DNA from: Gp6-AA40 sp035263125
GTDB taxonomy: Bacteria; Acidobacteriota; Vicinamibacteria; Vicinamibacterales; UBA2999
NCBI GenBank assembly: GCA_035263125.1
Contig: DATFRP010000381.1
Span: 7,506-71,505 of the forward strand
DNA: 64,000 bases
Direction: 5' to 3'
The notes beneath the pieces were generated by a model. The model made no database searches. It had not been told where the DNA came from and was given only the letters and a program-made list of their open reading frames with translations. Position numbers and translations under genes: made by a program. This document shows, one piece after another, positions 34,134 to 43,280 of the stretch. The first letter of the stretch is position 1, and every line of letters starts with the position of its first letter.

Positions 34134-34985
34134 TTACGATGGCGGCGCACCACGGCGTCTACGCCCACCTCGCTCCGGAAGCTTGCCCGATCGCACGTGC
34201 ACGGCGCCGTTGGTCGTCTGTGCCACGATTCTCGGCCCGCCCCCATTAATCTGGCCGGTGACGCGTTGTACCGTAGACTCCTTCTTCGCAATCGTCAGAT
34301 CGTTATCGATCATGACGGCACCGTTCACGACCGACGCTTCCAGCGACGCATTGAGATCGGGGGCCAGACCCAAGTCGACCGGACCGTTGACGGTCGTGAA
34401 CCGCGAGTCACCCGTCACCTTCGAGATGTCAATGCGGACGGGACCGTTCACCGTGTCGGCGGTCACCGCGCCGGAGATGTCATGGCCGGTGATCGGCCCG
34501 TTCACGGTGCTTGCGGTGACCTCGCTCGTGATGCCCTCGAGCCTCACGCCCCCGTCGCGCGTTTTCAACGTGAGCCTGATGCCGTCTGGAACGCGCACCG
34601 TGATCTGCACGGTCAGCCTGCTGCGCAAGCCATTCTCCTGGTTGGTGCGTGACTCAATCGACACACGATCGGGCGAGACCTGCTCGATCATCTCGGCCTT
34701 CTGAAGCACTTCCCTGGCGGCGGCATCGCTGCTCGCGCGAACCTCGCGCGTGGCGACTACTTCGACGTCAGGACCGCCGGCAGGCTCGGCAATGAGAAGC
34801 CCACTGACGTTCTGGACATCGACCAGCCCACCCGGGGTCACGTGGTACGTGCGCTTCCATTCGTCGGCAGCGTTGCCGTGAGCGACGTCGACGGAGAGGC
34901 CGTTCTCACCGACCTTCACGTCACAGGCGGTGATCGCGCACACGGCACACAGAATGCGGAGGGACGCTGACAGGCGGCTCATCAT
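34134..34985 (-). CDS. DUF4097 family beta-helix lipoprotein
   Basis: 283 aa. A lipobox-like end to the signal (LCAVCAITAC) predicts lipid attachment at the cysteine. Then strands that repeat with a spacing of about 20-25 residues and end in 'TVNGPI'-type motifs: STVNGPITGHD, DTVNGPVRID, TTVNGPVDLG, SVVNGAVMID, TTNGAVHV. This is the repeating right-handed beta-helix-like pattern of DUF4097. Function unknown; such proteins are often called putative adhesins. The C-terminal tail is Arg-rich. Confidence 0.75.
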   Translation of the reverse strand: MMSRLSASLRILCAVCAITACDVKVGENGLSVDVAHGNAADEWKRTYHVTPGGLVDVQNVSGLLIAEPAGGPDVEVVATREVRASSDAAAREVLQKAEMIEQVSPDRVSIESRTNQENGLRSRLTVQITVRVPDGIRLTLKTRDGGVRLEGITSEVTASTVNGPITGHDISGAVTADTVNGPVRIDISKVTGDSRFTTVNGPVDLGLAPDLNASLEASVVNGAVMIDNDLTIAKKESTVQRVTGQINGGGPRIVAQTTNGAVHVRSGKLPERGGRRRRGAPPS

Positions 34986-35030
34986 GCCGACTACTACGTT
35001 CGGATCAGCCGAATCGTTCGAATCGTTGGC

Positions 35031-38000
35031 CTAGTTTAACTGGACCGAGATCAGCTTGGATACACCCGGCTCTTCCATCGTCACACCGTAGAGGCGATTG
35101 GCGATTTCCATCGTCTGCCGGTTGTGCGTGATGAGGATGAACTGGGTGCGATCGAGCATCCCTTTGAGCATCTCGACGAAACGATGGACGTTGGCGTCGT
35201 CGAGCGGCGCGTCGATCTCGTCGAGCAGGCAGAACGGACTCGGTTTGTATCGGAAGATCGCGAACATCAGCGCGATCGCCGTGAGCGCCTTCTCGCCGCC
35301 CGAGAGGAGCATCACGCTCTGAAGACGCTTGCCCGGGGGCGAGGCCACGATGTCGATGCCGCTCTCGAGCGGATCGTTCTCATCGAGCAGTGTGAGGCCG
35401 GCGCGCCCGCCCCCGAAAAGGGTCGTGAACGTGACCTGGAAGTTGGCTTGGATCGCTGCGAACGCCTCGCTGAAGCGCGCCTTCGTCGTCTCGTCGATAC
35501 GCGCGATCGCCTGTGACGTCTGCGCGATCGAATCGACCAGATCGCGCCGCTGCGTGGTGAGAAAGCCGTGGCGCTGCTCGAGCTCGTCGAACTGCTCGAT
35601 CGCCATCATGTTGACCGGACCGAGCCGATCGATTTTCGCCTTGAGTCGGGTGATCGCCTCCTCGGCAGTCATCGATGCTGGCACGTCGACCGGCGCTGCC
35701 GGCGCCTCGGAGCCTACCGCCGCGCCCTCTTCGTCGCTCTCGAGGTCGGGTTCCTCCGAGGCGATCGCCTGCGCATCCGGTGTCGTCTGCCCCTCGAGCT
35801 CCAGCTGTTCGACTTCAGCGAGCACCTCGTCGAGTGACCCCTGAACCGCCTCGACGCAAGCCTGCGCAAGGTGCGTGAGATCGCTTTGGGCGGTTACACG
35901 CGCGAGCTCGAACTCGCCGGCTTCGGCACGAATGGCTTCGAGCGCTCCGCGTGCTTCGCGAATCACGACGTCCTGGGCGTCGACGCTCGCTCGCAGGGCG
36001 CTCGCGGCGTCGTCGGCGCCGCGCAGCTCATCGCGCTGTTCGCTGAGTACCCGAATGTCGACGTCGAGAGCACGTTCGCTGTCAGCGACTGAGGCCAGCA
36101 GCGCGGCACGTCGCTCGTCGGTCTGCTGCCGCTCGGTGCGACGAGTTTCGACTCGCAGCTCGAGATCGCGCGCGCCTTCTTCGAGACGCTGCACCTCGGC
36201 CTCGAGCGCGGACGCGCGCTCGACGAGCGCGGCGTGCACGGCACGGGCTTCGGCGGCCTGCGCTCCAATCGCTCCGGCCGCGTCGCGTGCGTCCGACAAG
36301 CTTCGCTGCGACAGGCCGAGACGTTCTTCACCCTGGCGCTGCTCGGCTTCGAGACGGATGATCGACGCTTCCGCCTCGGTACGGCGCGCCTCGAGGCCGG
36401 CGCGCTCTTCCTCAGCCTGGCGACGCTCGAAGGCAATGACGTCCGCCTTGCGGTCGAGACGCACAGTCTCTTCGTCGGTGTGCGCCAACTGCGCTTCCTG
36501 CCCGACGATGGCCTTTTCCTGCCAGTGCTCTTCTTCCTGCAGCGCGGCGATTGCGCCCGTGGCCTGCGCAATGGTCAACTCGAGTTGCGCGGCTTCGGCA
36601 GTGAGCCTGGCGAGCACGTCACGTTCCCCGGTCACGCGCTCGCGCAGTTCCTTGATCTCGCGACGTGTCGCCAGAATGCCGCGCGATTCCACTTTGGTTC
36701 CACCGGTGACGAGGTGCGGTCCTCGCAGCACGTCTCCCTCGAGCGTCGCAATCACGGCCGTCGTTTCGCGTGAGAACGCAACCGCCTGTGTGAACGACTC
36801 GGCGACGTACGCCTCGGGCAGCACGTTGCTGATCGTGATCGCATGCGGTCCCTGCACGCGAAGGACATCGGAGACCGGCACGATCCCCGGCACGCGCCGT
36901 ATCTCGCGGGGGTGATACCCGTTCGATCCCGGATCGACGACAACGAAGCCGCATCGTCCGGCATCCTGTTCGCGGACCAGCGAGAGTCCGGCGGCGGCCT
37001 GATCGTGGCGATCGACGATCACGTACTGGAGCAGCTCACCGAGGCAGGCCTCGACGGCGCGCTCATAGCGGCTGTCGACCTCGAGATAGTCGGCCACGGC
37101 GCCCTGCTGACCAACATGACCGTTGGCCTGCACCAGCACCGTGCGCGCGGCGTCGCTGAAATCGGCGCGACTCGCGGCGAGCTCCTCGAGCGAGGCGAGG
37201 CGGGCTTCGAGCGCCGCGACATCCTGTTCGCGCGCACGGACCTCGCGGGTGCGCCCTTCGTGTTCGCCACGCGCGGCCGCGAGCTCCGACCGTCGCGTGG
37301 CCAGATTGATGCGGACGGTCTCGAGTGCCGCACGGGTACGCGCCAGCGCGTCGGTGGCAGCGGCACGTTCGGACAGCACGCGTTCGTGTTCGCGCCGGTG
37401 ATCGTCCTGCTCGACGTCCAGCTTTCCGAGCGTCTCCCCCACGCGTTCCTGCTGCGCAGAGGTGTGCTCCATGACATGGCGCACCGCCATGACGGAGTTG
37501 ACCGTGGTGAAGAGATCCGAGCGCGCAGCCTCGACATCCGACTCGAGGCCTTCGATTCGCTGCAGCGCAGTGGCATGTTCTTCGTTGGCGGTAGTGAGCA
37601 GGCCAACCGCTTCTTCGCGAGATTGCTCGGCCTCGATCGCAGCCTGACGACGAGACTCGATCGCAATGCGCGCCGGTTCACGACGCTCCTCGAGCTCGCG
37701 GATCTCGACGTCGATTTCGGCGCCGCGCGCGTCGAGGCCCTCGGCCTGCTGCCGATTGAATTCCTGCTGCTGTTGGCGACGTGCGATGTCGAGCTCGCGC
37801 GCATGCGCATCTTCGCGAATCGCCGACGCGCGGTTGTCGGCTTCGGCCTGCTCGATGCGGAGTCGTCCGAGATCGGATTCCACCTCGGCCACGCGCGCCG
37901 CGGCGGCGGCCTCCCGCTCGCGTGCTTCGCTCAGCCTGGCGCGCGCCCCTTCGATGCTGCCGCCCAGCTCGCGGTATCGTCGCGCGAACAGGACCTTCTC

Positions 38001-38831
38001 CCATCGCCGCAACTCGTCTCGCAGACGACGATAGCGGCGCGCCTTCGCCGCCTGACGCTTGAGTGCGCCGCGCTGCTTCTCGACCTCGAAGACGATGTCG
38101 TCGATGCGAACGAGATTCTGCTGGGCGGCTTCGAGCTTCAGTTCAGCCGCACGACGACGCGAGCGGTACTTGGTGATACCCGCGGCTTCCTCGATCAGCT
38201 GACGCCGATCGGTCGGCCGCGAGCTGAGAATCATGCCGATCTTGCCCTGCTCGATGATGGAATAGGCTTTGGCGCCGAGCCCGGTGTCCATCAGCAGTTC
38301 GTGAATGTCGCGGAGACGGCAGACCTCACCGTCGATGAGGTACTCGCTTTCGCCCGACCGGTACAACCGCCGTGTGACTTCGACGTCGCGCGTCAGCGGC
38401 GGCTCGTCATCGAGTTCGGCCTGACTGGCAACGAAGTCGACGGCCGCGACGTTCGCGGCATCATCGCCGACGGTCTCGAGGCCGCTCCCGTTCGACGCGA
38501 TCGGATGAAACTCCTTCAGCCCCTCGACCTCTGCCGCCGGCGTCCCCGGGAGCGCCGTCCTGGCCACAGGCAACCCCGCGAGTCGAAGACGGACCTCCGC
38601 GGTGCCGCCCGGCTTTCGGGCGTCGCTCCCGTTGAAGATCACGTCTTCCATCTTGTCGCCGCGGAGACTCTTGACGCTCTGCTCGCCAAGCACCCAGGTG
38701 ATGGCATCGGCGACATTGCTCTTGCCGCAGCCATTGGGCCCCACGATGGCGGTCACGCCCTGGTCGAAGGAAAGCTCCGACCGGTCTGAAAACGATTTGA
38801 ATCCTGAAATCTCGAGACGTTCGAGGCGCAT
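35031..38831 (-). CDS. smc: Chromosome segregation protein SMC, with insert in the head domain
   Basis: 1266 aa, a condensin ATPase that folds the chromosome. Walker A GPNGCGKS (31-38), signature LSGGEKALTAIALMFAIF, Walker B FCLLDEIDAPLDD near the C-terminus. Two long coiled coils rich in Glu/Arg/Ala flank a hinge around residues 520-680 (GHVGQQGAVADYLEV, RCGFVVVDPG). Odd feature: residues about 85-148 of the N-terminal head, between AEVRLRL and DVEVTRRLYRSGE, are some 50 residues longer than in other SMCs and are of mixed composition. The following VTRRLYRSGESEYLIDG and CRLRDIHELLMDTG are normal. It is preceded by its own promoter. Confidence 0.95.
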   Translation of the reverse strand: MRLERLEISGFKSFSDRSELSFDQGVTAIVGPNGCGKSNVADAITWVLGEQSVKSLRGDKMEDVIFNGSDARKPGGTAEVRLRLAGLPVARTALPGTPAAEVEGLKEFHPIASNGSGLETVGDDAANVAAVDFVASQAELDDEPPLTRDVEVTRRLYRSGESEYLIDGEVCRLRDIHELLMDTGLGAKAYSIIEQGKIGMILSSRPTDRRQLIEEAAGITKYRSRRRAAELKLEAAQQNLVRIDDIVFEVEKQRGALKRQAAKARRYRRLRDELRRWEKVLFARRYRELGGSIEGARARLSEAREREAAAAARVAEVESDLGRLRIEQAEADNRASAIREDAHARELDIARRQQQQEFNRQQAEGLDARGAEIDVEIRELEERREPARIAIESRRQAAIEAEQSREEAVGLLTTANEEHATALQRIEGLESDVEAARSDLFTTVNSVMAVRHVMEHTSAQQERVGETLGKLDVEQDDHRREHERVLSERAAATDALARTRAALETVRINLATRRSELAAARGEHEGRTREVRAREQDVAALEARLASLEELAASRADFSDAARTVLVQANGHVGQQGAVADYLEVDSRYERAVEACLGELLQYVIVDRHDQAAAGLSLVREQDAGRCGFVVVDPGSNGYHPREIRRVPGIVPVSDVLRVQGPHAITISNVLPEAYVAESFTQAVAFSRETTAVIATLEGDVLRGPHLVTGGTKVESRGILATRREIKELRERVTGERDVLARLTAEAAQLELTIAQATGAIAALQEEEHWQEKAIVGQEAQLAHTDEETVRLDRKADVIAFERRQAEEERAGLEARRTEAEASIIRLEAEQRQGEERLGLSQRSLSDARDAAGAIGAQAAEARAVHAALVERASALEAEVQRLEEGARDLELRVETRRTERQQTDERRAALLASVADSERALDVDIRVLSEQRDELRGADDAASALRASVDAQDVVIREARGALEAIRAEAGEFELARVTAQSDLTHLAQACVEAVQGSLDEVLAEVEQLELEGQTTPDAQAIASEEPDLESDEEGAAVGSEAPAAPVDVPASMTAEEAITRLKAKIDRLGPVNMMAIEQFDELEQRHGFLTTQRRDLVDSIAQTSQAIARIDETTKARFSEAFAAIQANFQVTFTTLFGGGRAGLTLLDENDPLESGIDIVASPPGKRLQSVMLLSGGEKALTAIALMFAIFRYKPSPFCLLDEIDAPLDDANVHRFVEMLKGMLDRTQFILITHNRQTMEIANRLYGVTMEEPGVSKLISVQLN

Positions 38832-38924
38832 TCCGGTCCCCTTGCCGACGGTCAGGAGGCGCCGCCCCGACCGGCGCAGGCGTGCAGTGGCGGGCGGCTC
38901 GATCAGCCGGGCAAAAACGGCGTC

Positions 38925-38953
38925 AGTCTAACAAGGGCTAGCCATTGTGGCAA
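38925..38953 (-). promoter_or_regulatory. Promoter of smc
   Basis: On the minus strand TTGCCA (38948-38953), 17-base spacer, TAGACT (38925-38930). The leader would be about 87 bases. The word-repeat element lies just upstream of it. Confidence 0.45.
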
Positions 38954-39021
38954 GGTCAAAGTCCGACCACAATATTTTGGGCCAGGAACCCAACTGCTGT
39001 GTCTGAGGCCTTCTGAACCAG

Positions 39022-39210
39022 TCAGTTCGAGGGTTCGGGAGCCCGGTGTTCCAGTTCCACTTCCTCTTCTCGGTTCCAAGTTCGACGTCCTGCACTGAGC
39101 CGGATTTTGGCCGGCCCATGCCCTAGAGTCTGGACGCCGAGCCTCGAACTCCAAACCGGGATCTGGAACCCGGAGGAATCTGGAACATCAACTCCTGAAC
39201 CCCGACTGCA
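39022..39210. repeat. GGTTCC/GGAACC-word inverted repeat element
   Basis: It fills the 392-base gap between smc and the S41 protease gene. The left arm (about 39022-39089) is drifting GTTC/GTTCC words (CAGTTCGAGGGTTCGGGAG, GTGTTCCAGTTCCAC, CGGTTCCAAGTTCGACG). The right arm (about 39131-39210) has the complementary words (CGAACTCC, CTGGAACCCGG, CTGGAAC, CTGAACCCCG). The loop contains a small stem GCCGG/CCGGC (around 39100-39115). No gene is visible in the gap. The remaining part holds the smc promoter. Confidence 0.75.
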
Positions 39211-39223
39211 ATTGGTCCCTCGT

Positions 39224-40849
39224 TTATCGTGCCGCCCGACTGGTCCGCGACCGCTTACTCGTATCGAGCAGCTGCTGCGCCTCCGGAAAGAGGGTCAGCG
39301 CGTACTGCAATTGAGGGTCGTACTTCGCGATGTTCTGATAGGCGACCGCCACCCCGAAGAGATCCATGTCGATCTCGCGATGAATCATCGCTTTGATGAA
39401 CTCGAGGTCCTTCTGCCACGACGCCTCGTCGAACGGGATCGGCGATTTCTGCACCAGCTGCTTGAAGTCCGCGAGCATGGCGTCCGTCACCTCGTAGTCC
39501 GGCGTGAGTTCCCGTGTCTTCGCGTCGCGCAGCGTCAGGCGGGTGTCGCCTTTCCTTGTGTACTGCTGAGAGAACGTGTCGAAGAGATTCCTCGCGGCAA
39601 TCGCGCGGCCGAACCTCGTCGGATTGAATCCATCAGACGGACCGTCGAATCGACGATCGGGTTCGATTCCTCCACCGCCATAGACCTTGCGTCCGGCGTC
39701 GGTGTATTTCAACTCGTCGGGCTTGTGCGCGCGATTGGGATCCTGATCGCGATAGATGTACATCAGATACTCGTCGAAGGTCCCGTCCCACGGCCGCTGA
39801 ATCATCCGACCACTCGGCGTGTAGTAGCGCGCGGTCGTGATCGCGGCGCCCGCGTTCTCGGACAGACGATAGACCGACTGCACGAGCGCCTTTCCGAACG
39901 TCGTCTCGCCGACGATGAGCGAGCGATCATGATCCTGCAGCGCACCGGACACGATCTCTGATGCACTCGCGCTGCTGCGACTGACGAGCGTCACCATCGG
40001 AAGATTGAGGTACTCGCTCGTTTCAGTGGCGCGATAGTCCTGATCGGAATTCGGTACGCGCCCGCGGGTGTAGACGATCAAATCGCCCTTCGGCAGAAAG
40101 CGATTCGAGACCTTGATTGCTTGATCGAGCGCGCCTCCAGGATTCCCGCGGATATCGAAGACCAGCTTCTTCATCCCCTTCTGCGTGAGATCGTGCAGCG
40201 CGCGACCGAGCTCCTGATCGGTGTTCTCACCGAAATCCTGCAGCTTGATATACCCCGTCGACGCGTCGAGCATGATCGCGGCGGGCACAGTTGGGATGTG
40301 CACTTCATCGCGACTGACCGCCAGATCGATCGGTCCGGGATATCCGACCCGCCTCAAGGTCACGTTGACCGAAGAGCCCTTCGGGCCGCGCAGCTTCCGC
40401 ACCGCCTGCTCGGTCGTCCATCCCTTGGTCACCTCACCTTCGATCTTGGCAATCACGTCGCCGCGGCGAAGCCCCTTCTGATACGCCGGCGACCCTTCGA
40501 ACACATTGAAGACGGTGACGTCGCCGTCGACCACGTTGATGGAGATGCCGAGACCGTAGTAGCGACCCTCCTGCCGCTCGCGCATCTGCGCGAAGCTGCG
40601 CGGGTCCATGAAACTGGAATGCGGATCGAGCGTCTGCAACATGCCGGTGATGGCGCTGTACACCAACTTGTCCGACTGGTAGTCGCCGACGTAGTTCGCT
40701 TCGACGGCGGCAAGCGCCGCCGAGAAAATCTTGTATTGCTCCGGGACCTGGTCCTGCGCGACGAGCGCGGTGCGGCCCAGGAAGCCGCCAACGAGAGCGC
40801 AGACGGCAATGACCGAAACCCCAGCCGACAGTGAGCGATAGCTGCGCAT
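39224..40849 (-). CDS. S41 family C-terminal processing peptidase
   Basis: 541 aa. N-terminal signal or anchor (SAGVSVIAVCALVGGFLG). Helical region, then a PDZ domain (YYGLGISINVVDGDVTVFNV to AYQKGLRRGDVIAKIEG, about 100-180). Then the S41 protease core with GYIKLQDFGENTDQELG, VFDIRGNPGGALD, the catalytic-Ser motif SRSSASASEIVSGAL and the catalytic-Lys motif ETTFGKALVQ. It cuts proteins at their C-termini in the periplasm. The C-terminal 150 residues are an extra helical part, longer than in short CtpA proteins. It is likely transcribed apart from smc. Confidence 0.9.
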   Translation of the reverse strand: MRSYRSLSAGVSVIAVCALVGGFLGRTALVAQDQVPEQYKIFSAALAAVEANYVGDYQSDKLVYSAITGMLQTLDPHSSFMDPRSFAQMRERQEGRYYGLGISINVVDGDVTVFNVFEGSPAYQKGLRRGDVIAKIEGEVTKGWTTEQAVRKLRGPKGSSVNVTLRRVGYPGPIDLAVSRDEVHIPTVPAAIMLDASTGYIKLQDFGENTDQELGRALHDLTQKGMKKLVFDIRGNPGGALDQAIKVSNRFLPKGDLIVYTRGRVPNSDQDYRATETSEYLNLPMVTLVSRSSASASEIVSGALQDHDRSLIVGETTFGKALVQSVYRLSENAGAAITTARYYTPSGRMIQRPWDGTFDEYLMYIYRDQDPNRAHKPDELKYTDAGRKVYGGGGIEPDRRFDGPSDGFNPTRFGRAIAARNLFDTFSQQYTRKGDTRLTLRDAKTRELTPDYEVTDAMLADFKQLVQKSPIPFDEASWQKDLEFIKAMIHREIDMDLFGVAVAYQNIAKYDPQLQYALTLFPEAQQLLDTSKRSRTSRAAR

Positions 40850-40935
40850 ACTTTTGAATGTACACCCTTGCGCGGGAATTTGGGGGCATCAGCGACGTGA
40901 TCTTCGGGAATTCAGCGCCGGCCACGGCCGGTGCC

Positions 40936-40965
40936 TTGACCCCGTCCAGACCGCATTTCTATAAT
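40936..40965 (+). promoter_or_regulatory. Promoter of tatA-tatC
   Basis: TTGACC (40936-40941), 18-base spacer, perfect TATAAT (40960-40965). Start site predicted about 40972. The mRNA leader to the tatA start is nearly 100 bases, unusually long for this region, and is structured. Confidence 0.7.
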
Positions 40966-40986
40966 GCCATGAAGGACTTGCGGGTA

Positions 40987-41060
40987 CCCCACCCCATCGC
41001 GCACATGTGCACGGTGGGGCCTCCGGGTCGCGGCCCTGTGCCGGTGGTGGCCGGCTGGAG
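40987..41060 (+). promoter_or_regulatory. Structured leader of tatA that can hide its ribosome binding site
   Basis: An upper hairpin CCCCACC (40987-40993) with GGTGGGG (41013-41019) encloses a self-complementary GCACATGTGC. A three-way junction follows. P1 is CTCC (41021-41024) with GGAG (41057-41060). P2 is GGG/CCC (41025-41027, 41034-41036). P3 is GCCGG (41040-41044) with CCGGC (41051-41055). The GGAG of P1 is the tatA ribosome binding site, nine bases before the ATG. Folding would block translation, so this looks like a regulatory leader; I know of no named family that it matches. Confidence 0.45.
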
Positions 41061-41068
41061 TAACGCCT

Positions 41069-41395
41069 ATGTTTGGTTCTGTCGGCATGCCGGAGCTGTT
41101 GATCATCCTGGTGATCGCACTCATCATCTTTGGACCGCGCAAACTCCCCGAGCTCGGCCGCTCGCTCGGCAAGAGTCTCGGTGAATTCAAACGGGCCTCG
41201 AACGAACTCCGCAATACCCTCGAAGAGGAAGTGCGCATCGAGGAACAGAAAGAGCAGCGCGCGAAGATCGAGGTCGAACAGAACTCGGCCATCGATGCCG
41301 CCCGCTCACCCGACAGCGCAACGACGTCCCCTGACGGCGGTCGGAAAGACGACGACCGCACGGTCAACCGGACCAGTACCGGCACCTCGGCGTAG
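41069..41395 (+). CDS. tatA: Sec-independent protein translocase TatA/TatB
   Basis: 108 aa. MFGSVGMPELLIILVIALII is one membrane segment with the polar Glu early in the helix, then FGPRKLPELGRSLGKSLGEF (hinge and amphipathic helix). A long charged Glu/Gln/Lys coil and a disordered tail follow. The FGP motif is the TatA/B hallmark. It forms the pore for folded proteins such as the DUF1501 protein with its RR signal. Only one TatA/B gene is next to tatC, so it may serve both roles. Translation may be controlled by the leader structure. Confidence 0.9.
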   Translation: MFGSVGMPELLIILVIALIIFGPRKLPELGRSLGKSLGEFKRASNELRNTLEEEVRIEEQKEQRAKIEVEQNSAIDAARSPDSATTSPDGGRKDDDRTVNRTSTGTSA

Positions 41396-41404
41396 CGAAT
41401 CGAT

Positions 41405-42232
41405 ATGGCCTTGGTGCCGTTTCCGAACAAGGCACAAAAGTCAGACCCTGACGACGAGCTGGATCCCTCGATCGACGAGGAGGAATCCAGCGGCGGAAAG
41501 ATGTCGTTTCTGGAGCATCTCGACGAGCTCCGCAAACGCATCATCTATGCCCTCATCGCCATCGTCGGCGGGTTCGGCATCGCGTGTCTCTTCCTGACTC
41601 CGCTCTTCAACTTCATCATGGGGCCGATGACGGCGGCGCTGCCGAAAGGGCAGACGCTCATCTACACCGAGCCGACTGAAGCGCTGATGTTGTATCTGAA
41701 GATGGCGGTGCTGGCGGGTCTCCTCATCGCCTCACCGGGCGTCATGAGTCAGGTCTGGCTGTTCGTCGCCCCCGGTCTCTACGCGCACGAGAAGAAGATG
41801 GCGGTGCCGTTCGTGCTGATGTCGTCGTTCTTCTTCATCGTCGGCGCCGCGTTCTCACACTACGTCGTCTTTCCGCTCACGTGGAAGTTCTTTCTCAGCT
41901 TCTCCTCCAAAGACCTCACGTTCATGCCCCGGGTCGAGCCGGCGTTCGGGCTGTACGTCAAGCTGATGCTCACGTTCGGCCTGATCTTCCAGATGCCGAC
42001 GATCGTGCTCTTCCTCGCGCGGATGGGCGTCATCACGGCGAAGTTCCTGATCAAGAACTTCAAGTACGCGATCTTGATCAACTTCATCATCGGTGCGGTG
42101 TTGTCGCCAGGCACAGATCCTGTCGGTCAGGTTCTGCTCGCTGCGCCGATGTGCCTGCTCTACGTGATCAGCATCGGACTGGCCTGGATGTTCGGAAAGA
42201 AGCGAACTCCTGCCCTCGCGGAAGCCGATTAG
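41405..42232 (+). CDS. tatC: Sec-independent protein translocase TatC
   Basis: 275 aa. It is the receptor for twin-arginine signal peptides. Residues 1-35 are acidic and soluble; then MSFLEHLDELRKRIIYALI (the signature with LDELRKR) and six membrane segments, ending LLYVISIGLAWMFGKKR. SHYVVFPLTWKFFLSF and the motif LKMAVLAGLLIASPGVMSQ are typical. It starts nine bases after the tatA stop and so is co-transcribed. Confidence 0.95.
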   Translation: MALVPFPNKAQKSDPDDELDPSIDEEESSGGKMSFLEHLDELRKRIIYALIAIVGGFGIACLFLTPLFNFIMGPMTAALPKGQTLIYTEPTEALMLYLKMAVLAGLLIASPGVMSQVWLFVAPGLYAHEKKMAVPFVLMSSFFFIVGAAFSHYVVFPLTWKFFLSFSSKDLTFMPRVEPAFGLYVKLMLTFGLIFQMPTIVLFLARMGVITAKFLIKNFKYAILINFIIGAVLSPGTDPVGQVLLAAPMCLLYVISIGLAWMFGKKRTPALAEAD

Positions 42233-42358
42233 TGGATGCCTTTCGTGAATCACGACCGGCCGCTCCATCGTCGTGGTCGGCAGGATCGCTATCGAGGCTC
42301 GATGTGACTGGTACCCGTTCAGCAGATACGGTCCAGTAGCTGGTGTCGTCCCTGCGGC

Positions 42359-43270
42359 GTGGCTTCCCGCTCCTCAGGCAGTGAGATCGCGCGGCTCATC
42401 GCCGATCTGGATTCGAGCGACTCGATTCGCCGGGTGTCGGCAGTCGCTCGTCTCCGTGTCATCGGGGAGCGCGCGATTCCACGTCTTGCGGACGTCATCG
42501 ACTCGAACGCAGCGACCGGGACCCGGGCGCTGGCGCTCCGCGCCCTTCAGGATCTGCGGGTCCCCCGAGCCCTCGACGTTGCCCTGCGCGCCGTGGACCA
42601 GCCCGAAGCCGATCTCGTGATCGCGGCGCTGGCCGTGCTCCGCGAGTGGGTCGTCCGCGAAGAGGGCACGCGCGCACTCGAAGCGGTGACGGCAATCGCC
42701 GTTGATGCGTCACGCGACTCCAGGGTCCGTGCCGCCGCCGTGGAAGCGCTCTCTGATCTTCCCGCCCACCTCGTTCGGCCGCTCCGCGCTCAGGCGCCGC
42801 GTCTCGCGCACGAATGGACCTCGCTCGATGATCCTCTCGATGCCCGCGCGTGGATCGAGGCTCACGGCGCCACCGCGGAGCCGTCGACGCTGCATGCGCT
42901 CATCGAGCGCCTCCACACACAGGAGCGACACGAATCAGCGGCGCGATTGCGGCACGAATGGCGACGCGCGCGCGGGCTGGCGCATCGCGTCCTGGCCAGG
43001 AGAGGCAGTCGGCTGGCGCTCTACGATTTGAGGGAGAGCTTCGACAAGACGCCGGATCCGCTGCCAGAGGATTTCCTGATGGCGGTCGAGACGCTGGGCG
43101 ACGCAAGCTGCCTCGAGCCGCTCGCACGCGCGTGGTCGATCGCGCCGAACGACCCGACCTGGCGCGCGCGACTGTCAACGACGGCGACCGCGATCGCGCG
43201 CCGGGCGAAGCTCACCTCGCGGGGCGCGGCGATGAAGCGGATTCGAAGCCAGTGGCCTGGGTTTATCTGA
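42359..43270 (+). CDS. HEAT-repeat protein
   Basis: 303 aa from GTG 42359; no ribosome binding site is obvious. The whole protein is helical with repeats of about 30-38 residues. An example is SDSIRRVSAVARLRVIGERA followed by IPRLADVID, then RALALRALQDLRVPRALDV, then DLVIAALAVLREWV, then RVRAAAVEALSDLPAHLV. These are HEAT/armadillo repeats. The protein is cytoplasmic and probably a binding scaffold. The last 100 residues are less regular. The 126 bases between tatC and this gene hold nothing I can identify. Confidence 0.65.
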   Translation: MASRSSGSEIARLIADLDSSDSIRRVSAVARLRVIGERAIPRLADVIDSNAATGTRALALRALQDLRVPRALDVALRAVDQPEADLVIAALAVLREWVVREEGTRALEAVTAIAVDASRDSRVRAAAVEALSDLPAHLVRPLRAQAPRLAHEWTSLDDPLDARAWIEAHGATAEPSTLHALIERLHTQERHESAARLRHEWRRARGLAHRVLARRGSRLALYDLRESFDKTPDPLPEDFLMAVETLGDASCLEPLARAWSIAPNDPTWRARLSTTATAIARRAKLTSRGAAMKRIRSQWPGFI

Positions 43271-43280
43271 GCAGAGCCGT

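Noticed and set aside
36843..38789. A 648-codon open frame on the plus strand
   Set aside because: Shadow of smc. The strong coiled-coil and ATPase signals are all on the minus strand.
40968..41184. A possible leader peptide gene before tatA (ATG at 40968)
   Set aside because: It has no ribosome binding site and runs into tatA in another frame; the structured leader explains the region better.
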